DNA of 45,413 nucleotides from CAWHPS01 sp963831235 (GTDB lineage: Bacteria > Fibrobacterota > OXYB2-FULL-49-7 > JAEUSG01): contig CAWHPS010000060.1 of NCBI GenBank assembly GCA_963831235.1, forward strand, positions 1 through 45,413, written 5' to 3'. This document shows, piece after piece, positions 1-8,376 of this stretch. The first letter of the stretch is position 1. The number at the start of each line of letters is the position of its first letter. The position numbers and the translations under genes were made by a program. The notes under the pieces are model-generated. The model saw nothing but the letters and a program-made list of their open reading frames with translations. It had not been told where the DNA came from and did not search any database.

Positions 1-470
1 CATATTGCTATTTGATTATACGTAACAACTATCTTGAATCATCCTCTAGATCATTAGTTTCAAGAAATCCCTCTTGAACATTCTTCTTCTTCGGTTAAAA
101 GACTAGTGAGTTTTTGTGAAAAATATGTACCTTCTTCCTGTCAAAACAAAATTATCCAACTTTTCATTAATATGTTCAGAAATTAGCATGCGGAGCACAA
201 TCAGCATCAATAAATATTAGATAATCTGATGATGATGTAAGTATTGCCCTGGTTAAGAATTTTATTTTCTAATTCTATTTGTAGTTGTCAGAATGTGTTT
301 TGTACGAAACGAATAAATTGTTGCGATATTTTCAATTTCTTTAATAATTCTTTTTTCTTGAGTAGTTTATCATCAGCAATAATAAATCAAAAGCTTTTTT
401 AGTTTGCCTTTCAAATCCAGCCAGAACAAGTTTTAGATATTCAATGTTATTGTAAAAGCCGCAAGAATAG
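1..470 (-). pseudogene. Group-2 glycosyltransferase remnant, runs off left edge
   Basis: No single frame is open, but reading the minus strand in all three frames recovers a GT2 enzyme in order: FYNNIEYLKLVLAGFERQT near 415-470, IIADD near 372-386, KILNQG near 245-262, SSDYLIFIDADCAPHANF near 180-225 and VLTGRR near 130-147. The DAD run corresponds to the metal/nucleotide-sugar binding motif of GT-A enzymes. At least three frame changes and several stops separate the pieces. It is the last recognisable gene of a decayed minus-strand polysaccharide locus; its C-terminus lies outside the window. The family call is firm, the exact sugar unknown. Confidence 0.75.
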
Positions 471-768
471 ATGCTTTAGTTATTAAGGAGAAGTTCTTAA
501 TTTTCTTTCTTTAAATTTCTTGTCTCTATCATATGCCTTATAATTTCTCAACCTTTGGCGGTTTCTTAGGAACTTGGATGCGTTTCTTTCTTTTTGACAA
601 TTCATTCAACTTTTTTCACCTAGATCACATAGAGGTTGTCTCAATTACTCAAAAATTAGGTTTGTTATTCCCACGAAGTGGGAATCCACTTTGTTTTATT
701 TTATTTTAGTTTTCTGTTCAACGGAAAATGACACAAGAACTATGATATAAACAGTCACTAAAGTGTCT
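471..768. other. Decayed intergenic DNA with a short perfect hairpin
   Basis: About 300 bases with no open frame on either strand. A perfect 8-bp inverted repeat with a 3-base loop (ATTCCCAC-GAA-GTGGGAAT) lies at 667-685. The minus strand at 481-600 could encode a Lys/Arg-rich tail, perhaps the end of another lost gene between DUF5989 and the glycosyltransferase, but I could not identify it. Confidence 0.4.
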
Positions 769-927
769 TTAAAATATTGCATAAATAAATGGTGCTAATG
801 TTTGAGCCTTGGGTTAAAATGATCAAAGCTCCTCTAATAGTATTAAAAAAAAATATGATTGGCAGAAACTAACGCACTTTCTTACTTTAAGAATTTTCAG
901 GCTCCGAATAGCATTCAATTTACTCAT
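769..927 (-). pseudogene. DUF5989 family small membrane protein, frameshifted
   Basis: The minus strand starts MSKLNAIRSLKILKVRK, changes frame to give FLPIIFFF and GALIILTQGS, then changes again to end LAPFIYAIF before a stop at 769-771. DUF5989 proteins are about 50 residues, begin with a short basic helix containing a VRKK-like motif and end in a conserved APFIYxxF, so the whole length is represented. Two frame changes make it non-functional as read. It lies directly after the SxtJ remnant, its usual neighbour in carbamoyltransferase-type polysaccharide loci. Confidence 0.8.
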
Positions 928-1084
928 ATTTTATTCCTGTTTTTACTTCTTAACATTATTTGTCATCTCCACCAAAGGGAGAAATCTTAATCGATAAATT
1001 TTTAGATTTCTCAGTCGAATCCTGCTGTGGATCTTTGAATTAATGAGAAACGAAAATTGTCTGTCATAATCAATTTGTTGTTTA

Positions 1085-1440
1085 GTGATTCATTTCTTCT
1101 TTCCCAGTATGGTTTGCCCTCTTATCAAATCCTAGGGCATAATTTTTTACTAAAATAAATCTTCGCAATAATTCCAATTGGAATGAGCAACAACAGAAAT
1201 AATAATGTTAAAATAACTCGGGACATTACAAATCCCAACAGCAGTAGCATCATCCAAAGCTGTGGAACGGTCGAAAACAGGGATTGCGATTAGTGCCAAA
1301 ATAACAAGAATCGACCACTTATCAAAAAATATAAATGACGACTTACCCAAATACGACAGAGAATGTATATAAGTACGAGCATCATCCACTGGTTCAATCA
1401 AAGTTTCTTTACTGCTGAATCAGTAGCTATCGATAATGTT
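1085..1440 (-). pseudogene. SxtJ family membrane protein, frameshifted
   Basis: The C-terminal half is readable on the minus strand as LWMMLLLLGFVMSRVILTLL followed by FLLLLIPIGIIAKIYFSKK (about 1140-1265). It matches the SxtJ pattern of a Trp-containing helix and a TPIGL-like helix before a short basic tail; PYWERRNE near 1090-1115 continues that tail after a frame change. The N-terminal part is poorly preserved: a membrane segment WSILVILALIAIPVF is in another frame at about 1285-1330. SxtJ is a small two-helix protein of unknown role found beside NodU-type carbamoyltransferases. Multiple frame changes make it a pseudogene. Confidence 0.75.
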
Positions 1441-1514
1441 CTAATTCATCTTTAACATGGTCAACCGAGCATACTTTTTTGATCACTGTCATTTCCAATT
1501 GTTTCTATCTTTTT

Positions 1515-2055
1515 TACTTAAGATATAATTTCGAGAGAAAGAAATTGGATATCTGTCCGCATAAAACATCTCAGAAGCGTCTTTCGGAGTGCAAACAATA
1601 GGTCGCCTCTTACATTAAATGATGTATTTATTATTACTGCACAACCGGGTGTTCTTTTCAAATTGAGAAATCAATTGTGGTAATGTGGGATCGGTTTCTT
1701 TGTGCACAGTCTGAAGTCGTGCTGATAATTTACGCGCGGAATCGGGATATCAGAACGAAACAACATTCAATTTTCTATCCCCACTTCTTATGCTCTTCAT
1801 CCGTCATTGAATCTTTGCTCTTTTTTGACATCAGCAGTAAGAAGCATATATGGGCTTGCTTTTTCTATCTCAAGAAACTACTACTTTTTCAAAAAGGACA
1901 GAAGGAGCAAATGGTCTAAATCCTTGAATTCTATTTTATATTCATTGTCGCCGGCATTTTAGGAGAACGCGCATCACCAATAATTGTGCGTGAACCAAGC
2001 GCACGTGGACCAAATTCCATCTTGCCGTCAACGAACCCATCACTTTTTCCTGGGC
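1515..2055 (-). pseudogene. NodU/CmcH-type carbamoyltransferase, C-terminal remnant
   Basis: Only the C-terminal ~180 residues of a ~600-residue enzyme family survive. In order on the minus strand: GKMEFGPRALGSRTIIGDAR (1967-2026), SPKMPATMNIK then a stop at 1931-1933, FRPFAPSVL near 1895-1920, SPYMLLTADVKKEQRFND (1804-1856), EEHKKWG near 1780-1800, QLISQFEK near 1655-1678, CAVIINTSFNVRGD (1602-1643) and PIVCTPKDASEMFYADRYPI (1543-1602). These are the family's FGPRALGxRSIL and NTSFNxxGEPIVxxPxDA signatures. At least four frame changes and two stops separate them. The 5' two thirds are absent: the match begins inside the PilZ ORF at about 2045-2055. The family carbamoylates sugars or natural products. 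Confidence 0.88.
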
Positions 2056-2958
2056 GGAAGCCTGAAGGTTACAGCCGCCTCCGCTTATATCCACTATTGT
2101 CCCTGAAAAACGTGAGCCGCCCTTCATTAGTTCCTTGTCAGATGACTTGACAAATCTGAATTTCGTCTGATTGCGTACCTCAAGCCTGACATAATCGCGA
2201 AGCTGCCTGCGATCCATTGACATTGAATGTTCAAGCACAAGGGATTTTTTTTCAGGCATTTCACGAAGGATTTTCGTTTTAAACGAATACTCCGCATCAC
2301 CGGGATTGTAAAGCGATACCATGAGGCCCATGGAACCCATGCCCTGCCTGAATGCCGGCGTACCTTCATTTAATTCCGGCCGTTTGACTATGAAATCAAG
2401 TTCATTAACCAATTGAACAACGCTCCTGTATTTTATCATCGGGTTTTCAGGAAGATACAGATTCAAATCCTGTCCGGCTGAAAGTTCCCTTGAAGAACAA
2501 TATTGTGCTCCCGGCCCAACGTGATCGAACCCGAGTTTTTTTCTTAAGCCTGAAATGGAATCACATACATTTTTAAGCAGTACGGGATCTTCACTGCAAC
2601 GGCTTATCTCCTCGCTCACACCCTTTTCAAAGGCCCAGCACTGGCTGAAAATGTCTTCAGGCGGATTTATACGGCTGTAGTCTGCCACCCGTTTTAAAAG
2701 TGTTCGCTCGTTTAAATTAAGACCCGCCTTTTCTGAAAAGGATAAAAAGGCCTTCCATGAAGCATCCACCCTCTCTTTTTTGATTTTTGAGCTCTTTAGA
2801 ATTTCTGAAACAGCTATTATGAGCCCAATGAGTATGAAAAGTGCCAGAAGAGCGAACAAAAGCCCTTTGGTTGCCGTGGGCCATGAATTGATTAGATTAG
2901 GCAGGGCCACCTGACTTGCGGCAGGTTTGCATAGAAGAAGAGTCAGGATTACTTTCAT
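1942..2958 (-). CDS. PilZ-domain membrane protein, C-terminally truncated and chimeric
   Basis: The 338-residue ORF has a hydrophobic N-terminus, a membrane segment at about residues 32-52 (LLFALLALFILIGLIIAVSE), a cytoplasmic region resembling the N-terminal domain of YcgR-like proteins, and the start of a PilZ domain. The PilZ cyclic-di-GMP motifs RxxxR (RDYVR) and DxSxxG (DISGGG) are both visible. About ten residues after DISGGG the homology stops. The remaining tail, from about QEKVMGSLTARW to the end, is out-of-frame carbamoyltransferase DNA, so roughly 50 residues of the PilZ beta-barrel are missing. The product probably cannot fold a complete PilZ domain. Inferred role before truncation: c-di-GMP effector, perhaps for motility or polysaccharide control. 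Confidence 0.75.
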   Translation of the reverse strand: MKVILTLLLCKPAASQVALPNLINSWPTATKGLLFALLALFILIGLIIAVSEILKSSKIKKERVDASWKAFLSFSEKAGLNLNERTLLKRVADYSRINPPEDIFSQCWAFEKGVSEEISRCSEDPVLLKNVCDSISGLRKKLGFDHVGPGAQYCSSRELSAGQDLNLYLPENPMIKYRSVVQLVNELDFIVKRPELNEGTPAFRQGMGSMGLMVSLYNPGDAEYSFKTKILREMPEKKSLVLEHSMSMDRRQLRDYVRLEVRNQTKFRFVKSSDKELMKGGSRFSGTIVDISGGGCNLQASAQEKVMGSLTARWNLVHVRLVHAQLLVMRVLLKCRRQ

Positions 2959-3097
2959 GGTTTTGTTTTTTATTTGATTAATTGGTTGTTGTTAATATTA
3001 TATTTTGTAAAGTTATTTTTAGGATTATTTTCAAAATAATATAATAAATACCTTTTCAAGGTGCTTAACTATTTAGGTTACAGGCAGTATAGGACAA

Positions 3098-3442
3098 ATG
3101 AAAAAGATACAAGTCGATAAAATTGAAGATGGCATGGTCCTTGCCAAGCCTCTTGTTGGGAACACAGGAAACATCCTTCTTAACGAGGGTGTTGTTCTTA
3201 AGAAAAGCATGATACCCCGCCTTAAAAACTGGGACGTGCCTTTTGTTTCAGTACAAAGCGAGGTTGAATCTGTTGAGGAAGTTGCTGCTCCGATAGTCGT
3301 TGAATATAAGAGTGATGTTCTTGATGAGGTATTCAAGGATGTGATTAAAAACCCAATAATGAAGATTATCCTTGAGTCAACAAGGGATTATTTCAGAAAC
3401 AAATACGCTGATGAAAATAAAGGCAACAAGCTGGCAACCTGA
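3098..3442 (+). CDS. Small protein with the GMVLAKP module found in HD-GYP/HDOD signalling proteins
   Basis: 114 residues. The first half (MKKIQVDKIEDGMVLAKPL, then LLNEGVVLKKSMIPRLKNW) is the short beta-rich module usually fused to the N-terminus of HD-GYP or related phosphohydrolases. Here it stands alone, with a helical C-terminal tail. It starts 21 bases ahead of the HDOD gene that follows, so the two are probably co-transcribed and may work together as a split signalling protein. Start chosen at the ATG preceded by AGGA. No catalytic motif is visible; the function is unknown. Confidence 0.75.
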   Translation: MKKIQVDKIEDGMVLAKPLVGNTGNILLNEGVVLKKSMIPRLKNWDVPFVSVQSEVESVEEVAAPIVVEYKSDVLDEVFKDVIKNPIMKIILESTRDYFRNKYADENKGNKLAT

Positions 3443-3463
3443 TATCCTTAAAATCAATATAAT

Positions 3464-4345
3464 ATGCAAACAGCATCAGTAACACCCCTTTCCCCCAAAG
3501 AAAAGCTCAAGGCAATAACCGATAAAATTACCAGTCTGCCTACTTTGCCCAAGGTCATAACTGAAATCACAAACCTGATGCAGAACCCGCGCACATCGGC
3601 TGAAGAGGTGGGGCGCGCAATAACCATGGATCAGGCACTTGCTTCCAAGGTGCTTCGTCTGGTGAATTCCGCATTTTACGGTTTCCCAGGCCGTATAAAT
3701 ACCATTACCCATGCCATCGTCATCCTTGGCTTCAATACTGTAAAGAACATCGTGCTGACTGCGTCCGTTTTCGACAAATTGGGCGGCAAGGGAGAAAAGG
3801 GCAATTTCAACCTTGAGAAATTCTGGATGCACAGTATTGGCACCGGTGTTATTGCAAAGGAAATCGCGAAGAAGGTCAATTTTCGTTCACAGGAAGAGAG
3901 CTTTCTTGCAGGCCTTCTTCACGACATCGGCAAGGTCATACTTTTCAAATACCTCCCTGAAGAATTCGATAATGTTGAGGCTATCCTTGAAAAAAACAAC
4001 ATTCTGTTCCTTGATGCTGAAAAAGAGGCCATTAATCTTACGCATAACGAGATTGGAAGCTGGCTTTCCCAGCGCTGGAACCTTCCAGAAGACCTTCGTG
4101 CTGCTATTCTTTACCACCATGCGCCCGTGCTTGCCAACCAGCATAAGACCATGGTAAATATTGTTCATGCGGCTGATATATTAGTTCGTTCTCTCGGCAT
4201 AGGTTCGGGCGGGGATGGGAAGATTCCGGTCTTCAGTTCTGATGTTTGGGATGAACTCAAATTCAGCCGCCAGCTCCTTGATAAGATTTACAAGGACGTT
4301 GAAGTCGAAATGGATAAATCAACTATATTCTTCCAGATTATGTGA
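3464..4345 (+). CDS. HDOD domain protein
   Basis: 293 residues. The HDOD domain fills residues ~15-215: LPTLPKVITEITNLM, the VNSAFYG segment and TITHAIVILGFNTVKNIVL are family hallmarks, and an intact LLHDIGK motif is at ~152-158. HDOD proteins are non-catalytic or weakly catalytic HD relatives used in bacterial signalling, often linked to c-di-GMP and motility. No receiver or GGDEF domain is attached. It follows the GMVLAKP-module gene closely and is followed within 10 bases by a transposon-like element, so any downstream transcript signal it once had may have been displaced. Confidence 0.88.
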   Translation: MQTASVTPLSPKEKLKAITDKITSLPTLPKVITEITNLMQNPRTSAEEVGRAITMDQALASKVLRLVNSAFYGFPGRINTITHAIVILGFNTVKNIVLTASVFDKLGGKGEKGNFNLEKFWMHSIGTGVIAKEIAKKVNFRSQEESFLAGLLHDIGKVILFKYLPEEFDNVEAILEKNNILFLDAEKEAINLTHNEIGSWLSQRWNLPEDLRAAILYHHAPVLANQHKTMVNIVHAADILVRSLGIGSGGDGKIPVFSSDVWDELKFSRQLLDKIYKDVEVEMDKSTIFFQIM

Positions 4346-4354
4346 TCCGTATTG

Positions 4355-4503
4355 GTAACTGTTCAGGCATCTTTCCGGCCCCTCGATACACCAGCCGGTT
4401 GCCGAGTGTCCGCCGCAGGCGGATGTATCGAGGCACCCGGCTGGCACACCTCGACAAGCTCGGTGCACCGCTTCGGGGACCGGCAAGACACCTGAACAGT
4501 TAC
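4355..4503. mobile_element. GC-rich MITE-like element, copy 1 (149 bp)
   Basis: Ends are perfect inverted repeats GTAACTGTTCAGG/CCTGAACAGTTAC. Direct repeats CCGTATTG (4347-4354) and CCGTATTA (4504-4511) flank it, an 8-bp duplication with one mismatch. It is non-coding, much richer in G+C than its surroundings, and internally palindromic: CCTCGATACA pairs with TGTATCGAGG around a small TCCGCC/GGCGGA hairpin. It is nearly identical to the reverse complement of the copy at 20831-20978. GTAA termini with 8-bp duplications fit the IS66 family, so this may be an IS66-driven non-autonomous element. Confidence 0.88.
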
Positions 4504-4523
4504 CCGTATTATATGCTTTTATC

Positions 4524-4553
4524 TTGACATATTTATCACTCAATAAGTATTCT
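4524..4553 (+). promoter_or_regulatory. Candidate sigma-70 promoter for the envelope block
   Basis: TTGACA (4524-4529), an 18-base spacer and TATTCT (4548-4553). It lies 20 bases beyond the right end of the MITE-like element and about 70 bases before the lipoprotein start, so the promoter itself is outside the insertion. Confidence 0.55.
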
Positions 4554-4620
4554 ATTTCCTCTAAATAACTAAAACAGAAACCGTTATCTTAAACAAAACT
4601 CAACTCTTAAAGGAGGTCTC

Positions 4621-5172
4621 ATGAGATTTCTAGCTGTTGGACTGGTAAGCCTTTCACTGATGTTTGTCGGTTGCGGAGGCGCAAAACAGGCTGCGCCCAA
4701 GGATGAATCCGGAATGCCGGCATTTGTGCTTAATCCACCCTCATCACCCGGTAAGCTTTACGGTACCGGCATAGCAAAAAAACAGAGCCCGCAGCTTGCC
4801 AAGGAAATAGCTGACCTGAATGCCAAAAAAGAGGTTGCAGCGGTTCTTGGCACAAAAGTATCAACGCTTACAAAGCAGTTTATGGGTGAATCTGGTGCGA
4901 GCAATCCTGAAGTAACGGAATTCTCACAGTCCATTACAAAAGCTATTACTGATCAGAACCTGGTCGGAGTTGTCATTGAAAAGCGCGAATTTGTCGGCGG
5001 GACAATGTATTCCCTCGCTGTGCTTGATCTGACGAGCCCACAGGTCAAAGATTTTGTGAAGCAGCAGGTCACGAACTCTCTGACATCAAAAGAAGCTCTG
5101 CTCTCTGAATTCCGCGCCAAACAAGGTTTCGAGAACCTCGACAAGGAACTCGAAAAACTGGAAAACAAGTAA
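4621..5172 (+). CDS. LPP20-like outer-envelope lipoprotein
   Basis: 183 residues with a lipoprotein signal peptide (MRFLAVGLVSLSLMFVGCGG; predicted lipid-modified Cys in VGC). The mature part, with LYGTGIAKKQSPQLAKEIADLNA followed by MYSLAVLDL, resembles the LPP20 fold family: short lipoproteins with an alternating helix/strand domain and unknown function. A strong ribosome site (AAAGGAGG) lies 8 bases upstream. It leads a run of three exported proteins and is probably co-transcribed with them, although a strong hairpin separates it from the next gene. Localisation to the periplasmic face of the outer membrane is inferred. Confidence 0.78.
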   Translation: MRFLAVGLVSLSLMFVGCGGAKQAAPKDESGMPAFVLNPPSSPGKLYGTGIAKKQSPQLAKEIADLNAKKEVAAVLGTKVSTLTKQFMGESGASNPEVTEFSQSITKAITDQNLVGVVIEKREFVGGTMYSLAVLDLTSPQVKDFVKQQVTNSLTSKEALLSEFRAKQGFENLDKELEKLENK

Positions 5173-5189
5173 CAAAACCCACCCCCTTC

Positions 5190-5225
5190 CCCCCTCCCTT
5201 TTTCTTGAAGGAAAAATGGAGGGGG
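5190..5225. repeat. 36-bp G/C-rich hairpin repeat, copy A
   Basis: A 15-base arm (CCCCCTCCCTTTTTC), loop TTGAAG and a 15-base complementary arm with one mismatch. It lies between the LPP20-like gene and the Pro/Ala-rich gene. The same hairpin in inverted orientation, with the same single mismatch and a compensated base pair, lies at 37060-37095. It could act as a partial terminator or mRNA 3'-end stabiliser, but no clean T-run follows on the plus strand. Confidence 0.7.
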
Positions 5226-5247
5226 AATAAAAAAATAAGGACAATAC

Positions 5248-7089
5248 ATGAAAAAACTTTTAACACTGATTATTGTCATAGGTCTTTCAGCAGGTGTTTT
5301 TGCACAGGCCCAGAAGAAAAAACCAGCGCCAGCTCCTGCTCCAGCGGCCCCTGCAGCACCAGCCCCTGCTCCTGCTCCTGCCCCTGCCCCTGCACCGGTT
5401 CCTGCCCCTGCACCGGTTCCTGCCCCTGCACCGGTTCCTGAAGCAGCTCCTGCTCCGGCACCTGCAAATCCATCAGATGTTCTTAACACAAAAGAAGCCG
5501 AACAAACAGCAGCCACAACAGAAGCTGGAAAATACGAACGCAAATCAGTTACGTTCTTAAACGCGCTCTGGCTCATGGATAAATCCGTTCGTGGTATGCC
5601 GGGTGAATACGTGAGCTATACACTCGATAAGATTAAACAAAAGATCGAGATGCCACGTTTTGATTATAACCCCCTGCCAGAGGCCCTCATTTCTGACTTT
5701 GTTGCCAAGGCCAATGCACAGGAAGAGATTACAATCGACAATCTTGCAAAACTAATGGACGAAACAATTGTCCCGAAGATCCTTCAGATTGTTGATTTGC
5801 AGAAAGAACTCCGTGCTCAGAATTATACAACTGAAGCGCAGCGTAATTCTTTTTACGCCATGAAAGCCAAGGAATTCGGGTTCACTGATGTTGAAATAGC
5901 CAAAGTGATGAACGCATCATTCATCTTCCTGCCGGTGGCTAAGAGCTATGTTGGGTTGTCAAACGATACCATGTATACAATGATGATGGATGTCGGCATA
6001 ATCTGGTATCGGATATCAACCAAGGGTGAAAAGGCCCAGGCCAAACTTGTGGTAAAGAAAATGACCACATCCATGGGTTTTGGCAAAATAAAGGATATGC
6101 AGGGGCTGCCCAAAATGTATTTATATGATGGAAAATTAGTGGATGCCAGGGAATTCGCGTTTCGTTCATGTGTAAAGAACGCTGCTCGGAACCTTCTTGT
6201 CGCAACCCAGGAAATGCCTGAGTTCCGTCTTTCCGGCCAGGTGGTAGAGATTGATGGCGGCAAGGTTGGTTTTGACTTGGGCAAAAAGGAAGGAATAATA
6301 ATTGACGACAAGTACAAGATTGTGGAGTTCGAGGAATCCGCTAATGGTGATGTAAAGCAGACAGAAAGCGGCTGGGTCATGGTGAGCATGGTAGCGGACA
6401 GCAACAGTAAAGAAGGCTATAAGTCAAAGGCCAAAATTGTTACAGGTGATCCTATGACGGGTGCTGTACTTTCAGAGTATCCTCGTATACCAATTGATAT
6501 TGCGCTGAAATTCAGGACATATCCTGGAATTAAAGATTCGAATGACAGTACGTTTACTTCAAGTGGTGTTGGGGGCCAAATTGAGGCTCGTTATAATATC
6601 GGACGCCTTATGGATGTGTCCCAACTTTTCCTTGGAGTAGGTTATAGTTTTGGTTCAAGCAACGTAGATTCAAAGTATAAGGACATTATAAGCAGTGTTT
6701 CTAACGCGAACCTTGATGTCATTCTGATGAAGAAATTTTATTTGAGACGCTTTACTCTTGGACTTGAAGGAGGATTCTCACCATCCAATCTCGTAACAGT
6801 TGAAACAAAATCATATACAGTTGGAACAGGTTTTTCAACCTATACAGTACCTTCAGTTAAAACCGAGTATAGCGGCTTTGGGTATTTCGCCGGCGCCAAC
6901 CTGGGTGTTGCTTTAACACCTTGCATCAATCTTGAGGCCAGTGCACGCTTTGAAGGCGTAACCCTTTCAGCATCCGGTGAGACTGATGTAAAATCTTCGG
7001 GTCTTGGCATACATGTTGGTCTTATCTGGTCTCCTCCTGCTCTGCCTTTTGATCCGGTTGATATGATTCGTGGACGCGCTGGAATTTAA
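5248..7089 (+). CDS. Exported protein with Pro/Ala-rich linker and beta-rich C-terminus
   Basis: 613 residues; family not recognised. A signal peptide (residues 1-19, ending VFAQA) leads into a ~50-residue Ala/Pro low-complexity linker of PAPA and PVPAPA type (~25-75). A mainly helical region (~90-260) follows, then a domain with GKVGFDLGKKEGIIIDDKYKI (~345-365). The last ~200 residues alternate aromatic and small residues (GVGYSFGSS, YAGANLGVALTPCINLEASAR) as in outer-membrane beta strands. The linker resembles peptidoglycan-spanning linkers of other envelope proteins, which suggests an outer-membrane protein reaching through the periplasm. Flanked by two other exported proteins. Confidence 0.75.
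   Translation: MKKLLTLIIVIGLSAGVFAQAQKKKPAPAPAPAAPAAPAPAPAPAPAPAPVPAPAPVPAPAPVPEAAPAPAPANPSDVLNTKEAEQTAATTEAGKYERKSVTFLNALWLMDKSVRGMPGEYVSYTLDKIKQKIEMPRFDYNPLPEALISDFVAKANAQEEITIDNLAKLMDETIVPKILQIVDLQKELRAQNYTTEAQRNSFYAMKAKEFGFTDVEIAKVMNASFIFLPVAKSYVGLSNDTMYTMMMDVGIIWYRISTKGEKAQAKLVVKKMTTSMGFGKIKDMQGLPKMYLYDGKLVDAREFAFRSCVKNAARNLLVATQEMPEFRLSGQVVEIDGGKVGFDLGKKEGIIIDDKYKIVEFEESANGDVKQTESGWVMVSMVADSNSKEGYKSKAKIVTGDPMTGAVLSEYPRIPIDIALKFRTYPGIKDSNDSTFTSSGVGGQIEARYNIGRLMDVSQLFLGVGYSFGSSNVDSKYKDIISSVSNANLDVILMKKFYLRRFTLGLEGGFSPSNLVTVETKSYTVGTGFSTYTVPSVKTEYSGFGYFAGANLGVALTPCINLEASARFEGVTLSASGETDVKSSGLGIHVGLIWSPPALPFDPVDMIRGRAGI
5392..5439 (+). repeat. 18-bp tandem repeat in the Pro/Ala linker
   Basis: The unit GCACCGGTTCCTGCCCCT occurs twice in full (5392-5409, 5410-5427), and its first 12 bases recur at 5428-5439. 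It encodes six residues (APVPAP) per unit, so gain or loss of a unit keeps the frame and would simply change linker length. Confidence 0.85.
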
Positions 7090-7113
7090 ATATAAATGAA
7101 AGGATTAATAAAA

Positions 7114-8376
7114 ATGAAAAAGTTGATTGCTTCATTCTGCATTATTCTTCTTGGCTTTTCAATTGTGTCTGCCAAGGATGTTGTTTCTAATAAACCCATG
7201 TCTAACCAGGCAAGTTTTGAAGAAAGTTTTTCACCTACTGAAGTCAAAATTATGGCAACAGGTCTTGGTACCAAAGGCGGCTTCTTCAGTGATCCGGAAA
7301 AGAATGCCATTCTCGATGCTCGAAAGTCCGCTGTTCAGTTTGTGTTGACAGGCGGCACTGACCCCATTCTTAACACCCTTGATGCCAAAGCCAAATTTGA
7401 AGAAATGGCAGAGGAATTCTACAAAGGCGAAAATGTGAACGCTTATATATCATGGGAGGCTGACAAGGTAATAACCTCAATGAAAACAACATTGCCGAAC
7501 GGCGACAAAGGTGTTAAGTTTACCAAGCTCTTCCGGGTCAACAAGCAGAAACTGAAGGATGATCTCGCTGCCAAAGGTGTAATCGTATCCCAGGACGCAC
7601 TTGCCCAAGCTGTTGGCATGCCCAATATCATGGTACTTCCTGAAGCCCCCAAAGGCGTATCACCAATAGCGGTACTTGACAACGATCAACTTGCCAGACA
7701 TGCTGCGGGCGCAATTGAAAGCTATCTTACGGCCCGTCAGTATGAGGTTCAGGTCCCAAAGGGTGCGGATCAGCTAAACGAGATGACCAGCATGCTTGCC
7801 GAGGGCAAAGGCGCGGAAGAGGATATGTCTTATAAGATCGCCTTGTCTTTAGGCTCGGATGTTTACATAACTTACAATTTGAACTCTGATATCAAAACCA
7901 CGGGTAAGGCTTCGGTGAGCGTTAAGGCCTATGAAACCACAACAGCCAGGCTCCTTGGTACAGAGACAGGATACAGCAAGACACGCATGGGGTCACCTGC
8001 CGAGCCTTTGATTGAAGAAGCCATCAACGATGCAATCGACAAGGTGTTGCAGCGCGTCACCAATTACTGGACAACCGACATGCAGAAGGGCATCCAGTAC
8101 AAGCTCATCTTCAAGATGCTGGCCAACTTTAACGAGGATCAAATTGATGTTATTCAGATCGCCATTTCGAAAATCGTAAAGGATGGATTTCCGCTCAAGA
8201 AAGAGAACGTCATCACGGATAAAACCATGGACTACAACGTTTGGGCAAAGAAGGAGCAGTATGACGGCAGTACTGATATCTATAAAGCTATGAGAGACAA
8301 GATGAAGGGCACAGCGAAGCTGAAGAAAATCAATTCGAACCGTAAGCTGATCATTGTCGGTATAGGAGAGGAATAA
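7114..8376 (+). CDS. DUF6175-like exported protein
   Basis: About 420 residues with a signal peptide (MKKLIASFCIILLGFSIVSA). I chose the ATG at 7114 over 7096 because AAAGGA sits 8 bases before it and the upstream extension only adds MKGLIK. The mature protein has repeated alpha/beta segments such as KIMATGLGTKGGFFSDPEKNAILDARKSAV and NIMVLPEAPKG, the layout I associate with DUF6175 envelope proteins. No catalytic motif is visible. It follows the Pro/Ala-rich protein by 24 bases and is the third member of the exported trio, so a common envelope function is likely. Confidence 0.72.
   Translation: MKKLIASFCIILLGFSIVSAKDVVSNKPMSNQASFEESFSPTEVKIMATGLGTKGGFFSDPEKNAILDARKSAVQFVLTGGTDPILNTLDAKAKFEEMAEEFYKGENVNAYISWEADKVITSMKTTLPNGDKGVKFTKLFRVNKQKLKDDLAAKGVIVSQDALAQAVGMPNIMVLPEAPKGVSPIAVLDNDQLARHAAGAIESYLTARQYEVQVPKGADQLNEMTSMLAEGKGAEEDMSYKIALSLGSDVYITYNLNSDIKTTGKASVSVKAYETTTARLLGTETGYSKTRMGSPAEPLIEEAINDAIDKVLQRVTNYWTTDMQKGIQYKLIFKMLANFNEDQIDVIQIAISKIVKDGFPLKKENVITDKTMDYNVWAKKEQYDGSTDIYKAMRDKMKGTAKLKKINSNRKLIIVGIGEE

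Noticed and set aside
1150..1401. Minus-strand ORF of 83 codons as an intact gene
   Set aside because: It covers only one frame of the SxtJ remnant; the conserved C-terminal helix is in another frame.
1677..1919. Plus-strand ORF of 80 codons
   Set aside because: It is antisense to the clearly recognisable carbamoyltransferase remnant and has no family match or ribosome site.
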